Assembly: GCA_049840835.1 (NCBI GenBank)
Contig: JASGJG010000036.1
Coordinates: 62,001-126,000, forward strand
DNA from: JANLTX01 sp049840835
Lineage (GTDB): Bacteria > Armatimonadota > Armatimonadia > Armatimonadales > Armatimonadaceae
Length of the DNA stretch: 64,000 bases
Direction of reading: 5' to 3'
The notes under the pieces are model-generated. The model ran no database searches, was not told the origin of the DNA, and was given only the letters and a program-made list of their open reading frames with translations. The translations under genes were made by a program, and so were the position numbers. The first letter of the stretch is position 1; every line of letters begins with the position of its first letter. This document shows, one piece after another, positions 53,860 through 63,933 of this stretch.

Positions 53860-56859
53860 CTAGAACCGCAAGCCCATGTCTAGGTTTATGGTGCGGGCGC
53901 GGTAGGAATAGCGCGTATCATCGCGGTCTTTGCGGTTGGCCAGGCGAGCGGAGAGTGTGGCACCGAGCAGGGCGTTTAGTTTCCACTGGGCGCCTATCTG
54001 GAGGTCGCTGTCTCGGAAGTTCGAGGAGCTATGGTAGCCCGTGCCGCCCAGCACATCGTTTGCCGCGCTGGTGGACGCACTGGAGCCGGGGAGCTGGTTG
54101 GTGTTGGCATAGCGCAGGAACAGAGAGAAGATATTCAGGTCGTAGTTGGCCTGAACCCCGAACGTGGTCATAACACCATCTGTGGCGCTACTGATGGTAC
54201 CTGTGCCACCCCCGCCGCCGATGATGCCACCGCTGCCCAGGCCACCTGTACTCAGGCTACTGGTGCCGAAGCCGTAGGCAGAGCGAGTGAGCGTGGTATT
54301 GATGCTGAGCTTCCCGAATGGGCCGTGCTGCGTGGTGATCGCATACCCCAGGTTGTCGGACTTTCCGGAGCCGCTCACATAGGTATTGTTCTGCTGCATC
54401 ACCTGCGCGTTCACCAGGAACGTGGGGGTAATCGTCGCTGTAGCGGTCAGGTCGGTGGAGATGTTCTCGGAATTGTCGTAGCCGGGAATCAGGGAGAGCT
54501 GCCGACGATGGTTCAGCGTGATATCGAGCTTCTCCGTTGGGGCGAAGTGCAGCGCCAGGTTCTGGTTGCGGGTCTTCTGCCCCGTGGCGTTTCCATTGGT
54601 GCTGTAGTATCCCGCCACACTCTGACCGTTCGCTCCACCCGATGCGTTCCAGTCTAGAGAGAGCGCCTTGGAGAACTGGTAGCGCACTCCCATGCCGATA
54701 TCGAGCTGCGTGGTACCGTTGCCCGTGGGGGTGGTGCCCGTGGTCGTTGTCGACGTAGACGACGAGAGATAGCTGGTCTTCGATGTTCCTACGCTGCCCG
54801 TGAGCGAGAGCCGGGAGTTGGGTGTGTAGCGGAGATTGACGTTCGCGGTGGTCGATGCCGAGTTCGTGGAGGAACCGTTCAAACCGTTGCGGTAGTCATC
54901 CAGCACGGTGTTACCCGCAGTGGCGCCGGTACCCACTGTGTCTGTGTAGCCCGTGGCGAAGACGGAGCGACCACGAGACTCATTGCGCCCGATGGTTCCG
55001 TCGATACCGAACACACCGTTCTTGCTCGGACTCCAGCGGAAGCCCAGAGTATCGTTCTTGAAGGTCGAGCGCGACGTTCCCGTCGTACTGCCGCCATCGT
55101 AGGTCTGCCCCCGGTCATCGTGGCGAAGCGTGAACTCCGGCAGCGGCGTGCCGCCCTTACTCTTGGGCGTAATCTCCAGGCCGAACGACAGGCTTTTATC
55201 GCCCGCCCAGGTCAGGCTAGAGGGCGTGGTGGTCGCCCCGCCCGTGGTCGTGCTCAGCGTGCTGTTGCCCTGCCGCCCCTGGGAGAGTCGGATATCCGCC
55301 TTCCAGAACGTATTGGGGTTGTAGGTGAAGTTCGTCGATACTGTTCGCTCCGCACGCAGAAAGGCCGACGATACCGAGTCTATGGTAGAGAACCCCGGCT
55401 GGATATCTCGGAACGACGTCGTAAACTGCCAGCCCCGCTTTGCTCCCTCCGGCGCGCCGAAGGTCGAGGTCATGGTCATCCCCGTCCCGCTGGTGCCCCC
55501 GGATGTCGCGCCGCTCCGACCGATGTTGAGGTTCAATCGGCCATTGGCGGGTAGCTTGATTCCGGCATCGAACCCGATAACGGTCTTATCGCCTGCCGTT
55601 CCGTTCTGCTGCGTTGGGGCATAGTCCACCGACAGCGACGAGATTCCGGTCACAGACGTATCTGGCGGCAGCGCAACCCGAAGCTGGATATAGTTCAGGC
55701 TGGAGTTGTAGATATAGTCCTTATCCGCGCCTTCCACCAGCGGGCGATTCTGATACTTCACCTCGATTGTGGTGTTCGGCTGCGGCGGCGCATCTAAGAA
55801 GTAGCGGTAGTTGATATCGCCCACCACCGGGAAGTACTGTGTCACCTTCCCGGCCGCGCCACGCACGCCGCCCGCGCCAGAGCGCTGGTTCAGCATGGTC
55901 AGCCCGAAGGTATTGCCCCCAACCTGCGGCATATCGAAGCGGAAGCCCGTGAGCACGCCCGCGCGGGTATTGATGTTCTGCGCTTCGTAGGTGTACTCGA
56001 TCGTATCCTGCGCGTTGATAATGCGGCTCTTGAGCAGGTCGAACTGGCCGGTGAAGTAGTCCAGCTTGTAGTCATCGCCGGGCACCAGCTTCTGGCCGTT
56101 TAGAAGAATCGTCTCCGTGCCCTGGGTAATCTGCTGCGCGTTCAGGAAGTACGGCCCCGTGGTTCCATTGCCCTGGAAGCTACCCCGGCGAGTGAGCGCT
56201 CGGGTGATAGAGGCCACACTGGTAATCTTCATCCCGTTCTTGCTCAAATCACGAGAGAAGTAGATACCCTGCAGGTTGCGCGAGAAGCTCACCAGCTCGT
56301 TGCCGGGCAGAGCGGCGTTCACATCGCCCAGGCTGACACGGGTGCCTTTTTTGGAGTCGTAGTTCAGGCCCAGAACTTGCTGCTGTGTGGCGCGGAATCG
56401 ATCGTTGGTGAGGTTCGCGCTGACATCGAAGATGCCCAGCAGCTTGCCGTTCACGCTCAGGTCCAGGTTCTGCTGCAGCGGCCCCAGCGGTCGTGAGCTC
56501 AGATACGAGTTGTTGTTCTGATAGTCATACCAGGACTTCGCCTGAGCCGTACCAGAGACCGAGTTGGCGCGCCCGGTAAGGCTCCAGCCTCCGGAGAACG
56601 TGAGCCCCTTGCCCAGCGGTCCTAAGATCTTCTCGCCGTTACCGCCATCGGCAGCGCCCAATGTGCCGCCGTTGGTCTTCAGTGAGAAGCCCCCATTTTT
56701 CGGCTTCGGCGTGGGAGTCGGTGTTGGCGTAGGCGTGGTCTTGGGTGGCTCCACGGTCTGTACCGGTGGAGGATCCGTAACAGGCGGAGGCGGCTCCTGG
56801 GCCAGAACAGCGGCCAGGGGGAGCACCAATATACTGAGAGCGAAGAGCTGCTTCTTCAC
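53860..56859 (-). CDS. Outer-membrane beta-barrel protein with Pro/Thr-rich N-terminal linker
   Basis: A 999-residue exported protein. A signal peptide occupies residues 1-20 (MKKQLFALSILVLPLAAVLA before QEPP), then a Pro/Thr-Pro repeat linker to about 55. The remaining 940 residues are Asn, Ser, Gly and Thr-rich alternating strands, ending NLDMGLRF with a C-terminal Phe, as in outer-membrane beta-barrels inserted by the BAM machinery. No TonB plug or SLH domain is seen. Its start overlaps the csaB stop by 4 bases, so the two are co-expressed, which hints at a role in attaching or crossing the outer envelope. Confidence 0.85.
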   Translation of the reverse strand: MKKQLFALSILVLPLAAVLAQEPPPPVTDPPPVQTVEPPKTTPTPTPTPTPKPKNGGFSLKTNGGTLGAADGGNGEKILGPLGKGLTFSGGWSLTGRANSVSGTAQAKSWYDYQNNNSYLSSRPLGPLQQNLDLSVNGKLLGIFDVSANLTNDRFRATQQQVLGLNYDSKKGTRVSLGDVNAALPGNELVSFSRNLQGIYFSRDLSKNGMKITSVASITRALTRRGSFQGNGTTGPYFLNAQQITQGTETILLNGQKLVPGDDYKLDYFTGQFDLLKSRIINAQDTIEYTYEAQNINTRAGVLTGFRFDMPQVGGNTFGLTMLNQRSGAGGVRGAAGKVTQYFPVVGDINYRYFLDAPPQPNTTIEVKYQNRPLVEGADKDYIYNSSLNYIQLRVALPPDTSVTGISSLSVDYAPTQQNGTAGDKTVIGFDAGIKLPANGRLNLNIGRSGATSGGTSGTGMTMTSTFGAPEGAKRGWQFTTSFRDIQPGFSTIDSVSSAFLRAERTVSTNFTYNPNTFWKADIRLSQGRQGNSTLSTTTGGATTTPSSLTWAGDKSLSFGLEITPKSKGGTPLPEFTLRHDDRGQTYDGGSTTGTSRSTFKNDTLGFRWSPSKNGVFGIDGTIGRNESRGRSVFATGYTDTVGTGATAGNTVLDDYRNGLNGSSTNSASTTANVNLRYTPNSRLSLTGSVGTSKTSYLSSSTSTTTTGTTPTGNGTTQLDIGMGVRYQFSKALSLDWNASGGANGQSVAGYYSTNGNATGQKTRNQNLALHFAPTEKLDITLNHRRQLSLIPGYDNSENISTDLTATATITPTFLVNAQVMQQNNTYVSGSGKSDNLGYAITTQHGPFGKLSINTTLTRSAYGFGTSSLSTGGLGSGGIIGGGGGTGTISSATDGVMTTFGVQANYDLNIFSLFLRYANTNQLPGSSASTSAANDVLGGTGYHSSSNFRDSDLQIGAQWKLNALLGATLSARLANRKDRDDTRYSYRARTINLDMGLRF

Positions 56860-57875
56860 GCAAACAGCTCCGCCGCGCGTCGGGCGGGTAAGAGAGCCGC
56901 GCTTCGTCGCTCCGCCGCGAACGCCTGCAAGCGTACTCGGCGTGCTGCTGCACTCTCCATAACCTTCTCCACCATCTCGTTCATCGTTTCATCCGTCACT
57001 AGCGCCGTGGGCAGTAGCACATCCTGCTGACCGGCGGCCTTTGCCAGCGCGTCCACCTTCGGGTCGTAGCTAATGGGCACGAACGGTACCCCGCAGCGTG
57101 CCGCGAAGATGAGCGCGTGAAGCCTCATGGCGATCACCAACTCGGACGCCGCGAAGCGTCCCATAGTTTCAGCGATAGTGGCTCCGCTTTCCTTCGAGTC
57201 CAGAACCTCTACGCCCGGCTTCAAAATTTCCTTGTCCTCGGGAAGATGCATGGGTAGATAGAGCAAAGGTTGCGGCGCCTTAGCCGGGACTGTCCAGTTT
57301 CCAGTCGATCCTGGCCAGGCACGAAGCGACAACAGAGTACCGGTAGTTTGGGAATGTTCTGCAGGCTCCAGTGCGAAGGCCGGGTCAGCAACCAAATCTA
57401 TAGACCCCGAAACGCCAATCTCCTTCAATAATTCGGCGCTTCTTTCGTCTCGCACGGAAATTATATCCGCTCGGCGAGCCAGAATCGAGGTGAGCCGCCG
57501 GGAGTGAGGACTATTCAGCGGGCCGATACCCTGACCCCACCACAGCAGTTTCTTAGCTCGCTTGCGTGCCAGGCTGGCCATAAGGAAGTACCAGAGCACA
57601 GACTTCACGCTGGTCGCATCCTGCAGCAGGCTTCCCCCACCAAAGAGAAACAGATCCGTGCCGGAGAGCGCATCCCACGCCCCCTTCCAGGACCATCTAT
57701 CCGTCGCTGTCACCCCCGGATGCAGCCGCTTCGTTTCCTCCGGCGCGTTGCTGAGCACCAGAAACTCCGCACCATCAAAGCGGCTCTCGGTGGCCAGCGC
57801 CGAGCGAATCCCGGCGAGTACCGCTTCATCCCCTAGATTGGAGAACCCGTAGTACCCCAGTGCGGCGAGTTTCAT
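56856..57875 (-). CDS. csaB: Polysaccharide pyruvyl transferase CsaB
   Basis: A 339-residue GT-B-like enzyme adding pyruvyl ketal groups from phosphoenolpyruvate to secondary cell-wall polysaccharide, which SLH-domain proteins then bind. GYYGFSNLGDEAVLAGI at the N-terminus is the family signature. LFGGGSLLQDATS near 95 and ELVIAMRLHALIFAARCGVPFVPISYDPK near 240-268 are the conserved core. It is followed, with a 4-base overlap, by the outer-membrane barrel gene, and preceded beyond a palindromic repeat by the DUF5693-type gene that usually accompanies csaB in these phyla. Confidence 0.93.
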   Translation of the reverse strand: MKLAALGYYGFSNLGDEAVLAGIRSALATESRFDGAEFLVLSNAPEETKRLHPGVTATDRWSWKGAWDALSGTDLFLFGGGSLLQDATSVKSVLWYFLMASLARKRAKKLLWWGQGIGPLNSPHSRRLTSILARRADIISVRDERSAELLKEIGVSGSIDLVADPAFALEPAEHSQTTGTLLSLRAWPGSTGNWTVPAKAPQPLLYLPMHLPEDKEILKPGVEVLDSKESGATIAETMGRFAASELVIAMRLHALIFAARCGVPFVPISYDPKVDALAKAAGQQDVLLPTALVTDETMNEMVEKVMESAAARRVRLQAFAAERRSAALLPARRAAELFA

Positions 57876-57886
57876 ATCAGGCGAGG

Positions 57887-58050
57887 CCCTCCCCCGGCTC
57901 CTTCGTCGCCACCCCCTCCCCGACTTCGTTGGGGGAGAGGGTCAAAGAAGACGAGAGGCTTGCCTGTTTGCCAGAAGGCTTCCCCAATTTGTCAACCCCC
58001 GCCCCCCACGAAGTCGGGGAGGGGGTGGCGACGAAGGAGCCGGGGGAGGG
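57887..58050. repeat. 164-bp MITE-like element with 43-bp inverted ends
   Basis: Arms 57887-57929 and 58008-58050 are reverse complements over 43 bases (start CCCTCCCCCGGCTCCTTCG), around a 78-base centre that contains no gene. It lies between csaB and the DUF5693 gene on the same strand. It has the size and shape of a miniature inverted-repeat element. Confidence 0.9.
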
Positions 58051-58067
58051 CTCTAGAGGACGTGCAG

Positions 58068-60031
58068 CTATGATGCTGCCCTATTGCCGTTGGCTTCTGT
58101 CGTTTTCGGGTGGGGCAGGAACAGGCTGAGAATCACACCGAGTAGGATACCGATAAGCAGGCCCAACCCGGCGCGCCAGAGGCTCACCAGCAGTGGCGTG
58201 TGCAGGTGGCAGAATGTGTTCAACAGAGACACCTGCCCGATAGCGCCCACCAGGAACACCGGAATCGCCCAGCCGCGCCACCCACGAACGCCCAGAGTCA
58301 GCGCCACGATCATAAGCGGATGCCCCAGCAGGAACTCCTTGAAGCGCGGACGAGCATACAGATAGTGGTCCAGCAGAGAGCGGACTTTCAGCTCGGACTC
58401 CGAGACGCCCACACCAGGATCGTTGCCGGAGCGAACTGACCAGCAGAACGAGCAGTACCAGAGCAATCACACCGGCGCTGGCCTGCCACACATTAGATAG
58501 GCTGCGCCAGTATGCGCTTAACGGTACCGAACGCTTCCTTTACCCGGAACTGGACTCTTTGAGGTCAGCGCGCGCAGCTTCAGGCCGTAGCCCAGCGCGG
58601 CGATACCCAGCGGAATCAGCTGCGAGAACTTGATTCCCAGGAAGGCATCTGCCTTGATGAGGAACAGACGGTCACACAGGAAGCCGACCACGTACACTGC
58701 TCCGATAAGCGTAATCACGCTCATAAGAAGCATGCGCAGCGCGACCGCTGCTTTCTCCTCATGCTTCTGCACTGGCTGCAGGTGATCTACCATGAGCAAC
58801 CCGATAGCCGGGAACACGCACGCAGATGTCAGCGCAGCGATCTTGCCCCCCATGAAGGCGCTCAGGGCAGGCAGGGCACCAATGGCACCGCAGACAGCCG
58901 CGGCGGCTGAGAATGAGCCCCACGCTGCCACCGGCCAGAAGACCGGTGAGGGCGTCTATCAGAAGCAGGATGCCAGCGGCAAGCCCCGCGCCCATGATCG
59001 CCCGAAGGGGCATGGGATTGGTAAGCGACTGGAAACCATGCGCCGGGCCGATCTCGAACCCGCGCTCTTTCAGCCCCTCGGAAATCGCCTTCACATAGCG
59101 GGCGTTGGTGTCTAGCGGCTCACGCTCATCGGGGAACAGACGAACATAGAGCACGCGGATATTGCGCTCACGGGCAGCCAGCAGGAACCGCTGCACGTTG
59201 CCTGGAATCGTCGCCGTGACCATCTCGGAGCCCAGTACCGTATGCACACGTGCGGTGTTGGCAGCGGCGGAGGTGGGGTCATCTCCACATCGCCTTTTTG
59301 CTTGCCGAACTCCACCGTGCCGTAGGTCAGGCCGATCTCACTGAACAGCGAGGCTGCGCCCTTTATCTTGGGGGTCTTCGGGTCATCGTCTACCAGGTGC
59401 TTGTAGCCAATGACCTCATCTCCCGAGAAGATGATGGTGTTGACCCCGAAGTTCTTCAGCTGCTCCAGCGAGTGCCGAATGCCTTCGGAGCGCATGGACG
59501 GATAGTTCTCGCAAGACGCCCGACCACACCTAGCTTGGCCTCTTTGACCGCATCGACTGCACGCGGGTCCAGCCCGACTCCCAGCCCGCGGATGATGTTG
59601 AACGGCTGATTGGCGCGCATACCGGCATCTTCTTGAGCGTCCGGGTTCAGGTCCGGCGGGGTCTTGACTGTGTAGCGGGTCTTGGTCTGAATCGCGTTCA
59701 GCACACGGCGGAAGTTGCCCTGGTGCACGAAGAAGTAAGACTCACCCAACTGCGCGGTCGGAATCAGCTCGATACGCTTGGTCTCTTCCATAGACCCGAG
59801 CGTTTCCTCGGGGGTGATTGCCACACTGGTGGCGCCAACCTCTTTGAAGACCCGGCACACATCCACGAAGCCCTGACCGGTCTGTGCCGAGAGGGAGCGC
59901 AGCTCACCGTAGTCGAGCACGATCTCGACCGTTCGATTGTCTTGCTCCACCTGCCAGCGCCGCATGCCGTTGTAGCCTGCCGCTCCCAGCCCGGTGAGGA
60001 CGAGCAACCAGAGAACCCAGCGAAAAATCAT
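58068..60031 (-). pseudogene. DUF5693 family membrane protein, broken by about five frameshifts
   Basis: Open pieces, in order of translation, are 59456-60031, 59112-59495, 58759-59247, 58518-58931, 58081-58491 and 58068-58466. Put together they make a protein of about 650 residues, the normal length for DUF5693. It has an N-terminal membrane helix (MIFRWVLWLLVLTGLGAAG), an outside alpha/beta domain of about 310 residues (ITPEETLGSMEET, VNTIIFSGDEVIGYKH, NIRVLYVRLFPDERE), and about ten membrane helices after it. Homology-like sequence continues without internal stops across each break. DUF5693 genes commonly precede csaB; their role in the envelope is unknown. Confidence 0.8.
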
Positions 60032-60067
60032 GGTTAAGATTCTATCTCAGACTACCATAGTAGTCAA

Positions 60068-61648
60068 TTATCTTTCCCGCTCCAGGTCGAACACGAGCTG
60101 GCGCAGGACGGTGGCGATGTTTTCCGGAATCCCATGCTTTTCCATGGTCTCCCCCCAGGCGGCATCTCCCCGAAGTATATCTATCTCTGCTGGATTTTTA
60201 TCCAACTGAACCGCCAGTGCCAGCCGGAGCATCGCAAGGCCGGGGTCCTCCCACCCCTGGTCTTCCGGGAGCGTGATGCCCAATCGGGCCTGCACGCGGG
60301 CTGCCAGCAGCTTCTGGCGGTTCGTATCTCCCTGTGGAGTAAGCTCATTCAACTGGCTCGTGTAGAGCCGGAGTCGGGCGCGGGTTAGCAGTCGCCATGC
60401 CTGCCCGGAACGTTCATCAACACGGGAAAGCTCGCTCTCCGCGTATCGCAACAATCCTTCTAGCGCTCCGAAGCGTACCCATTGTTCCCGAGAGTTCAAC
60501 CGCCAGAGGCGCAGGTTCAAATCTCCCAGGACTCCCAGGACCGCACGGGCCGCTCTTCCCAGCGGCTCGTGTACCGTGCTCGCTCGTGTCAGCGCGGCTG
60601 TTGCGGCATCTCGCGCCGTATCGTTTCGCCGCGCCAGCGCTTCCCAGGTGTTCGGGCTGAGCTGGAGCGTACGCACGGTTCGGGCATTCGCATCCAGCAA
60701 CCGATTGTAGACCCCGTAAGCGCGCGCCGCCAGAATCAACCAGCGCAGATCCCCCGCATCGCTGTTGAGCAATAGGAGCTGCTGCAGGATTCCCCGAACC
60801 GCTGCACTTTCCAGGCGCCTCCGAGCTGCTTGAGCGCGGCTGCCGACTGCTGACCTATTCCCTCGCGGTCACGAGCGAACAACGCGGACAATGGTGGCCC
60901 TGTGATTCCGGGCAAGGCCAGCGGGTTCTGCCCCGCCCGTACCGCCGCCGCGCTGGTGTACAACCCACGACGCTCAAAGCTGGCCGCCTGCGCCTCCCGG
61001 TCTTCCAGAGTCACTCGCGCGACCAGCGGACTTCTCCGGCAGGCCTCGATTCGCTTCTCCGGCAATGGGTGCGTCAGAAAGTACGCCTCTAGCTTAGAGG
61101 TTTTGCCGCCATTGATGCTCTCTAAAAACCGCACCAGCCCGCGCGGATCGTAACCCGCAGCCGCTGCCAGTCCCAGCCCCACCTCATCTGCCTGCGACTC
61201 CAGCTCCCGGCTACGCGCCAGTCCGCGCAGGATATTCATCACCAGGCCAAGCATCCGAATATCTCGCCGCCCAACCAGGCTCAGCAGCGCGATAGCCACG
61301 CCGTTCTCCCCGATGTGCTTCAGGGCATGCCGCCGCGCCACATGGCCGACCTCATGCGCCATAACTCCCGCCAGCTCATCATCGGAGGTAACAGAATCCA
61401 GCAAGCCACGGGTAACAAAGACCTGTCCACCCGGCAATGCCATCGCATTCGTGACATCGCTGGCCAGGAGAGAGAACCGGGGTTTGAGATCGTCTCGGGG
61501 GGGCGAAGGCCGCGACTTCCCTGCCGATGCGCCGAATCCAGGGAGCCAGCAGGAGGTCCTCATCCGTGCCATAGGCGCCCGCCATGGCTTCACTGAGCAG
61601 CGGTCCTAATAGCTTTTCTAGCGCAGTGTCTAGCCGGTCAGCCTTCAT
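60068..61648 (-). CDS. M48-family zinc metallopeptidase, two frameshifts
   Basis: Three overlapping frames (61379-61648, 60736-61593 and 60068-60772) form one protein of about 525 residues. The breaks are near the G7 run at 61497-61503, and near 60790 where QRFGE should continue as ILQQLLLLNSDAGDLRWL. The peptidase core has VFVTRGLLDS, the zinc motif HEVGH, and the downstream ESQADEVGL motif supplying the third ligand. A helical C-terminal region of about 240 residues with no known function follows. No signal peptide or membrane helix is seen, unlike HtpX or BepA. Its start overlaps the rhomboid stop by 11 bases. Confidence 0.85.
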
Positions 61649-62375
61649 CCGGATAGCGCACCTGGTAGCTTGGCTCCGGTGAGTGCCCCTTTGCTCCGAA
61701 AACTTTGATCAGCAGCATTCCGGCCAGAAACCCGCCGATATGCGCCAGATAGGCAACCCCGCCCTTATCCTCTCCTCCACCCAGCGCGTGCGTGAACTGG
61801 TTGAAGAACTGAGAGAGAATCCAGAAGCTGAGCAGCAGCCACGCCGGTACCGCCACACGGGTGATAAAGACGACCAGGAAGACCAGGGTGTTCACGCGCG
61901 CCTTAGGATAGAGCAGCATGTACGCCCCGAGTACACCGGCAATCGCTCCAGAAGCGCCGACTATCGGCACGGTGGAAGCCGGGTTTGCCATAACCTGAGT
62001 CAGCCCCGCCGCCAGCCCGCAGAGCAGGTAGAAGAAAATGTACTTCACCCGACCCAGAGCATCCTCGATGTTGTTCCCAAAGATGATGAGGAACAGCATG
62101 TTGCCCAGCAGATGCAGTAATCCCCCGTGCAGGAACATACAGGTGAACAGCGTGAGGAAAGCGGGCGGTCCATCCAGCCCATTCGTTGGCGCTCGGAGCC
62201 CCTGTGTCAGCTCCGCCGGTACCAGCATCCAGCCCGCCAGCGGTCCACGGGCCCCATATGGTGACCACTGCGTTGTCGTAACCTGCAGGAGGTAGACGAG
62301 AACATTCAGCGCGACGAGAGTCCAGGTGACGTACGGCTTTGTACGCGTCGGGTTATCATCGTAGAGCGGCAGCAC
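61638..62375 (-). CDS. Rhomboid-family intramembrane serine protease
   Basis: A 245-residue polytopic protein with six or seven membrane helices. The catalytic Ser142 is in GASGAIAGV (140-148), and the His of the dyad is His212 in AHIGGFLAG. An Asn-containing HLLGNMLFLIIFG helix (88-100) supplies the oxyanion-hole side. It cleaves membrane proteins within or near the bilayer; the target is unknown. It overlaps the M48 peptidase gene by 11 bases, so two proteases are co-expressed. Confidence 0.92.
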   Translation of the reverse strand: MLPLYDDNPTRTKPYVTWTLVALNVLVYLLQVTTTQWSPYGARGPLAGWMLVPAELTQGLRAPTNGLDGPPAFLTLFTCMFLHGGLLHLLGNMLFLIIFGNNIEDALGRVKYIFFYLLCGLAAGLTQVMANPASTVPIVGASGAIAGVLGAYMLLYPKARVNTLVFLVVFITRVAVPAWLLLSFWILSQFFNQFTHALGGGEDKGGVAYLAHIGGFLAGMLLIKVFGAKGHSPEPSYQVRYPDEG

Positions 62376-62403
62376 ACTGATATTGTATCAGTATTACCAG
62401 GAA

Positions 62404-62418
62404 ATGTTCCGTGAACAT
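62404..62418. promoter_or_regulatory. 15-bp palindrome upstream of the rhomboid gene
   Basis: ATGTTC-CGT-GAACAT is a perfect inverted repeat 29 bases upstream of the rhomboid start. It could be an operator. The GTTC/GAAC halves recall LexA sites, but the spacing differs from known boxes. Confidence 0.35.
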
Positions 62419-62638
62419 ACCATCTCCCCCTGCGCCCTTCGGGCTTAGCCCCCTCTTCCCAATCTCGCTTCGCTGGAAGAGGTGTAGGAACTCTACTGCC
62501 TCTTAAAGAGCGCAATGCAGCTGCGAGGCCCAACAGAGAATAGGAAAGGGCTACTACCCCTCTTCCCCCTGAGGTACGAAGGGTCTGATGGGAAGAGGGG
62601 CGAGGGCAACGAGCACTCGGGGAGATGGTTCTGGAACT
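62419..62638. repeat. Hairpin-rich intergenic region
   Basis: It contains GCGCCC-TTCG-GGC-type and TCTCGCTTCGCTGG-type hairpins and an 11-base inverted pair, CCCCTCTTCCC at 62450-62460 and GGGAAGAGGGG at 62590-62600. It resembles the other multi-hairpin blocks in the window. No gene is seen. Confidence 0.6.
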
Positions 62639-63883
62639 CTACTCGAAAAGCCGCCCGGCGACTTTCATACCCTTCCAGTCCCAGAGGGTGAAGTCGAACT
62701 TTTTCTTTTTGAACGGCGGAATAGCGAAGGCAGGCTGATAGATAAAGCCCTCGATCATCGCCGTACCCGCCAGCATCTCCAGCATACTGTCCCCGCTCAG
62801 AGACTTACGAGGCACTAGGGTATTGCCCTGCAGCGCCATCTGGGAGCCGCCTTCTACATTCAGCTTGCCGTCCGCGATAACCACGTTGGACTTCACCGAC
62901 GCCCCTATAATCTTGAAGTCGGCTTTGGCGGCCACTTCTAAGCGCGAGTTCACCTTGGGGGTGAGCTTCACATCGGTAGCGGCGGAGCGTACCGCCGCGA
63001 ACATACCCGTGCCTGCCTCGCCGACAGCCGCGGCCTCTACGGAGAAGCCAATCGGCCCCATGCCTATCTTGAACTTCACGGGCATACGGAATGTTGTAGA
63101 GCCGCCCACTTCTCTCGCCATGGGCTTGTCCGAAACCTCGTTGAACGCCATGACTTCTTTCCCAGCCACACGAACAGCGACCCGTGCGGTCATCTGCCCC
63201 TGTGGTGGTGCCAGAAGCTCCAGGCCGATTTTCAGGAAGTCTGCCGGGCGCTTGAGAATGCTGGCACCGATAGCCAGATCTCCCACCAGACGCATGGTGC
63301 CGGGCTGGGCTGTGGTGAGGGTTGTCATATCGAACTTCCCTGTGGCCATAGCCGCAAGCAGCTCGGGCTTGCCCAGCAAAAAGTCGAAGATCTTGGGGGG
63401 GATTTGCAGATTGACCCGCCGCTCGGTGAGCGTGTGGTTGGATTTCAGCGCCTCCAGCCGGGCCGCATCAGAGGCAACGGCGGCCTCGTGGCGCGCTTTC
63501 ATGTCCTCTACACTGGTGCCTGCGGGAATCGCATGGTCGCGGGAGCGCCGAACAAAGCTAGAGGCGATCTTGGCGGCTTGCTTCTCTAATTCCGCTGTGT
63601 CCATGGCAACCCCTTCCGGGGGCGCCGGAGCACGGGCAGTCAGCGAGTAACCCCGCGCCGATGAGCGCTGCTCCAGGCCATTGAGCATCGCGTAGTAGTC
63701 ACGGGCGGTTATCTTCTGACCATCGGGCAGGGTCAACACGGTGTTGGGGGAGATGGTTTTCCCCGTGGCCGGGTCTTTCATCTCGAAGCGTGTGGGCTTC
63801 ACCGGGGCCGCTCTGTGGCGGCGTACCAGCGCTTCGGGCAACGTTGCCTCGACAGCGGGTAGAACGATCTCCTCTTTATGCAT
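62639..63883 (-). CDS. Hypothetical protein, 414 residues
   Basis: A soluble protein with no signal peptide. The N-terminal part has VEATLPEALVRRHRAAPVKPTRFE and a short domain LTLPDGQKITARDYYAML near 48-66. A charged helical segment follows at about 95-150. The C-terminal 250 residues form a repetitive beta-rich region with strands such as KFKIGMGPIGFSVEAAAVG and RLEVAAKADFKIIG, suggesting a beta-sheet structural protein. A 12-bp hairpin lies 12 bases before the start. I do not recognise the family. Confidence 0.65.
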   Translation of the reverse strand: MHKEEIVLPAVEATLPEALVRRHRAAPVKPTRFEMKDPATGKTISPNTVLTLPDGQKITARDYYAMLNGLEQRSSARGYSLTARAPAPPEGVAMDTAELEKQAAKIASSFVRRSRDHAIPAGTSVEDMKARHEAAVASDAARLEALKSNHTLTERRVNLQIPPKIFDFLLGKPELLAAMATGKFDMTTLTTAQPGTMRLVGDLAIGASILKRPADFLKIGLELLAPPQGQMTARVAVRVAGKEVMAFNEVSDKPMAREVGGSTTFRMPVKFKIGMGPIGFSVEAAAVGEAGTGMFAAVRSAATDVKLTPKVNSRLEVAAKADFKIIGASVKSNVVIADGKLNVEGGSQMALQGNTLVPRKSLSGDSMLEMLAGTAMIEGFIYQPAFAIPPFKKKKFDFTLWDWKGMKVAGRLFE

Positions 63884-63894
63884 AACAGATTCCT

Positions 63895-63924
63895 AAGCCC
63901 ATCCCCGACACTGGGGATGGGCTT
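63895..63924 (-). terminator. 12-bp perfect hairpin between two minus-strand genes
   Basis: AAGCCCATCCCC and GGGGATGGGCTT flank a 6-base loop. On the minus strand it follows the partial gene at the window edge and precedes the 414-residue protein, with no clear U-tract afterwards. It may be a terminator or an intercistronic stabilising hairpin. Confidence 0.5.
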
Positions 63925-63933
63925 ATTGGGTTC

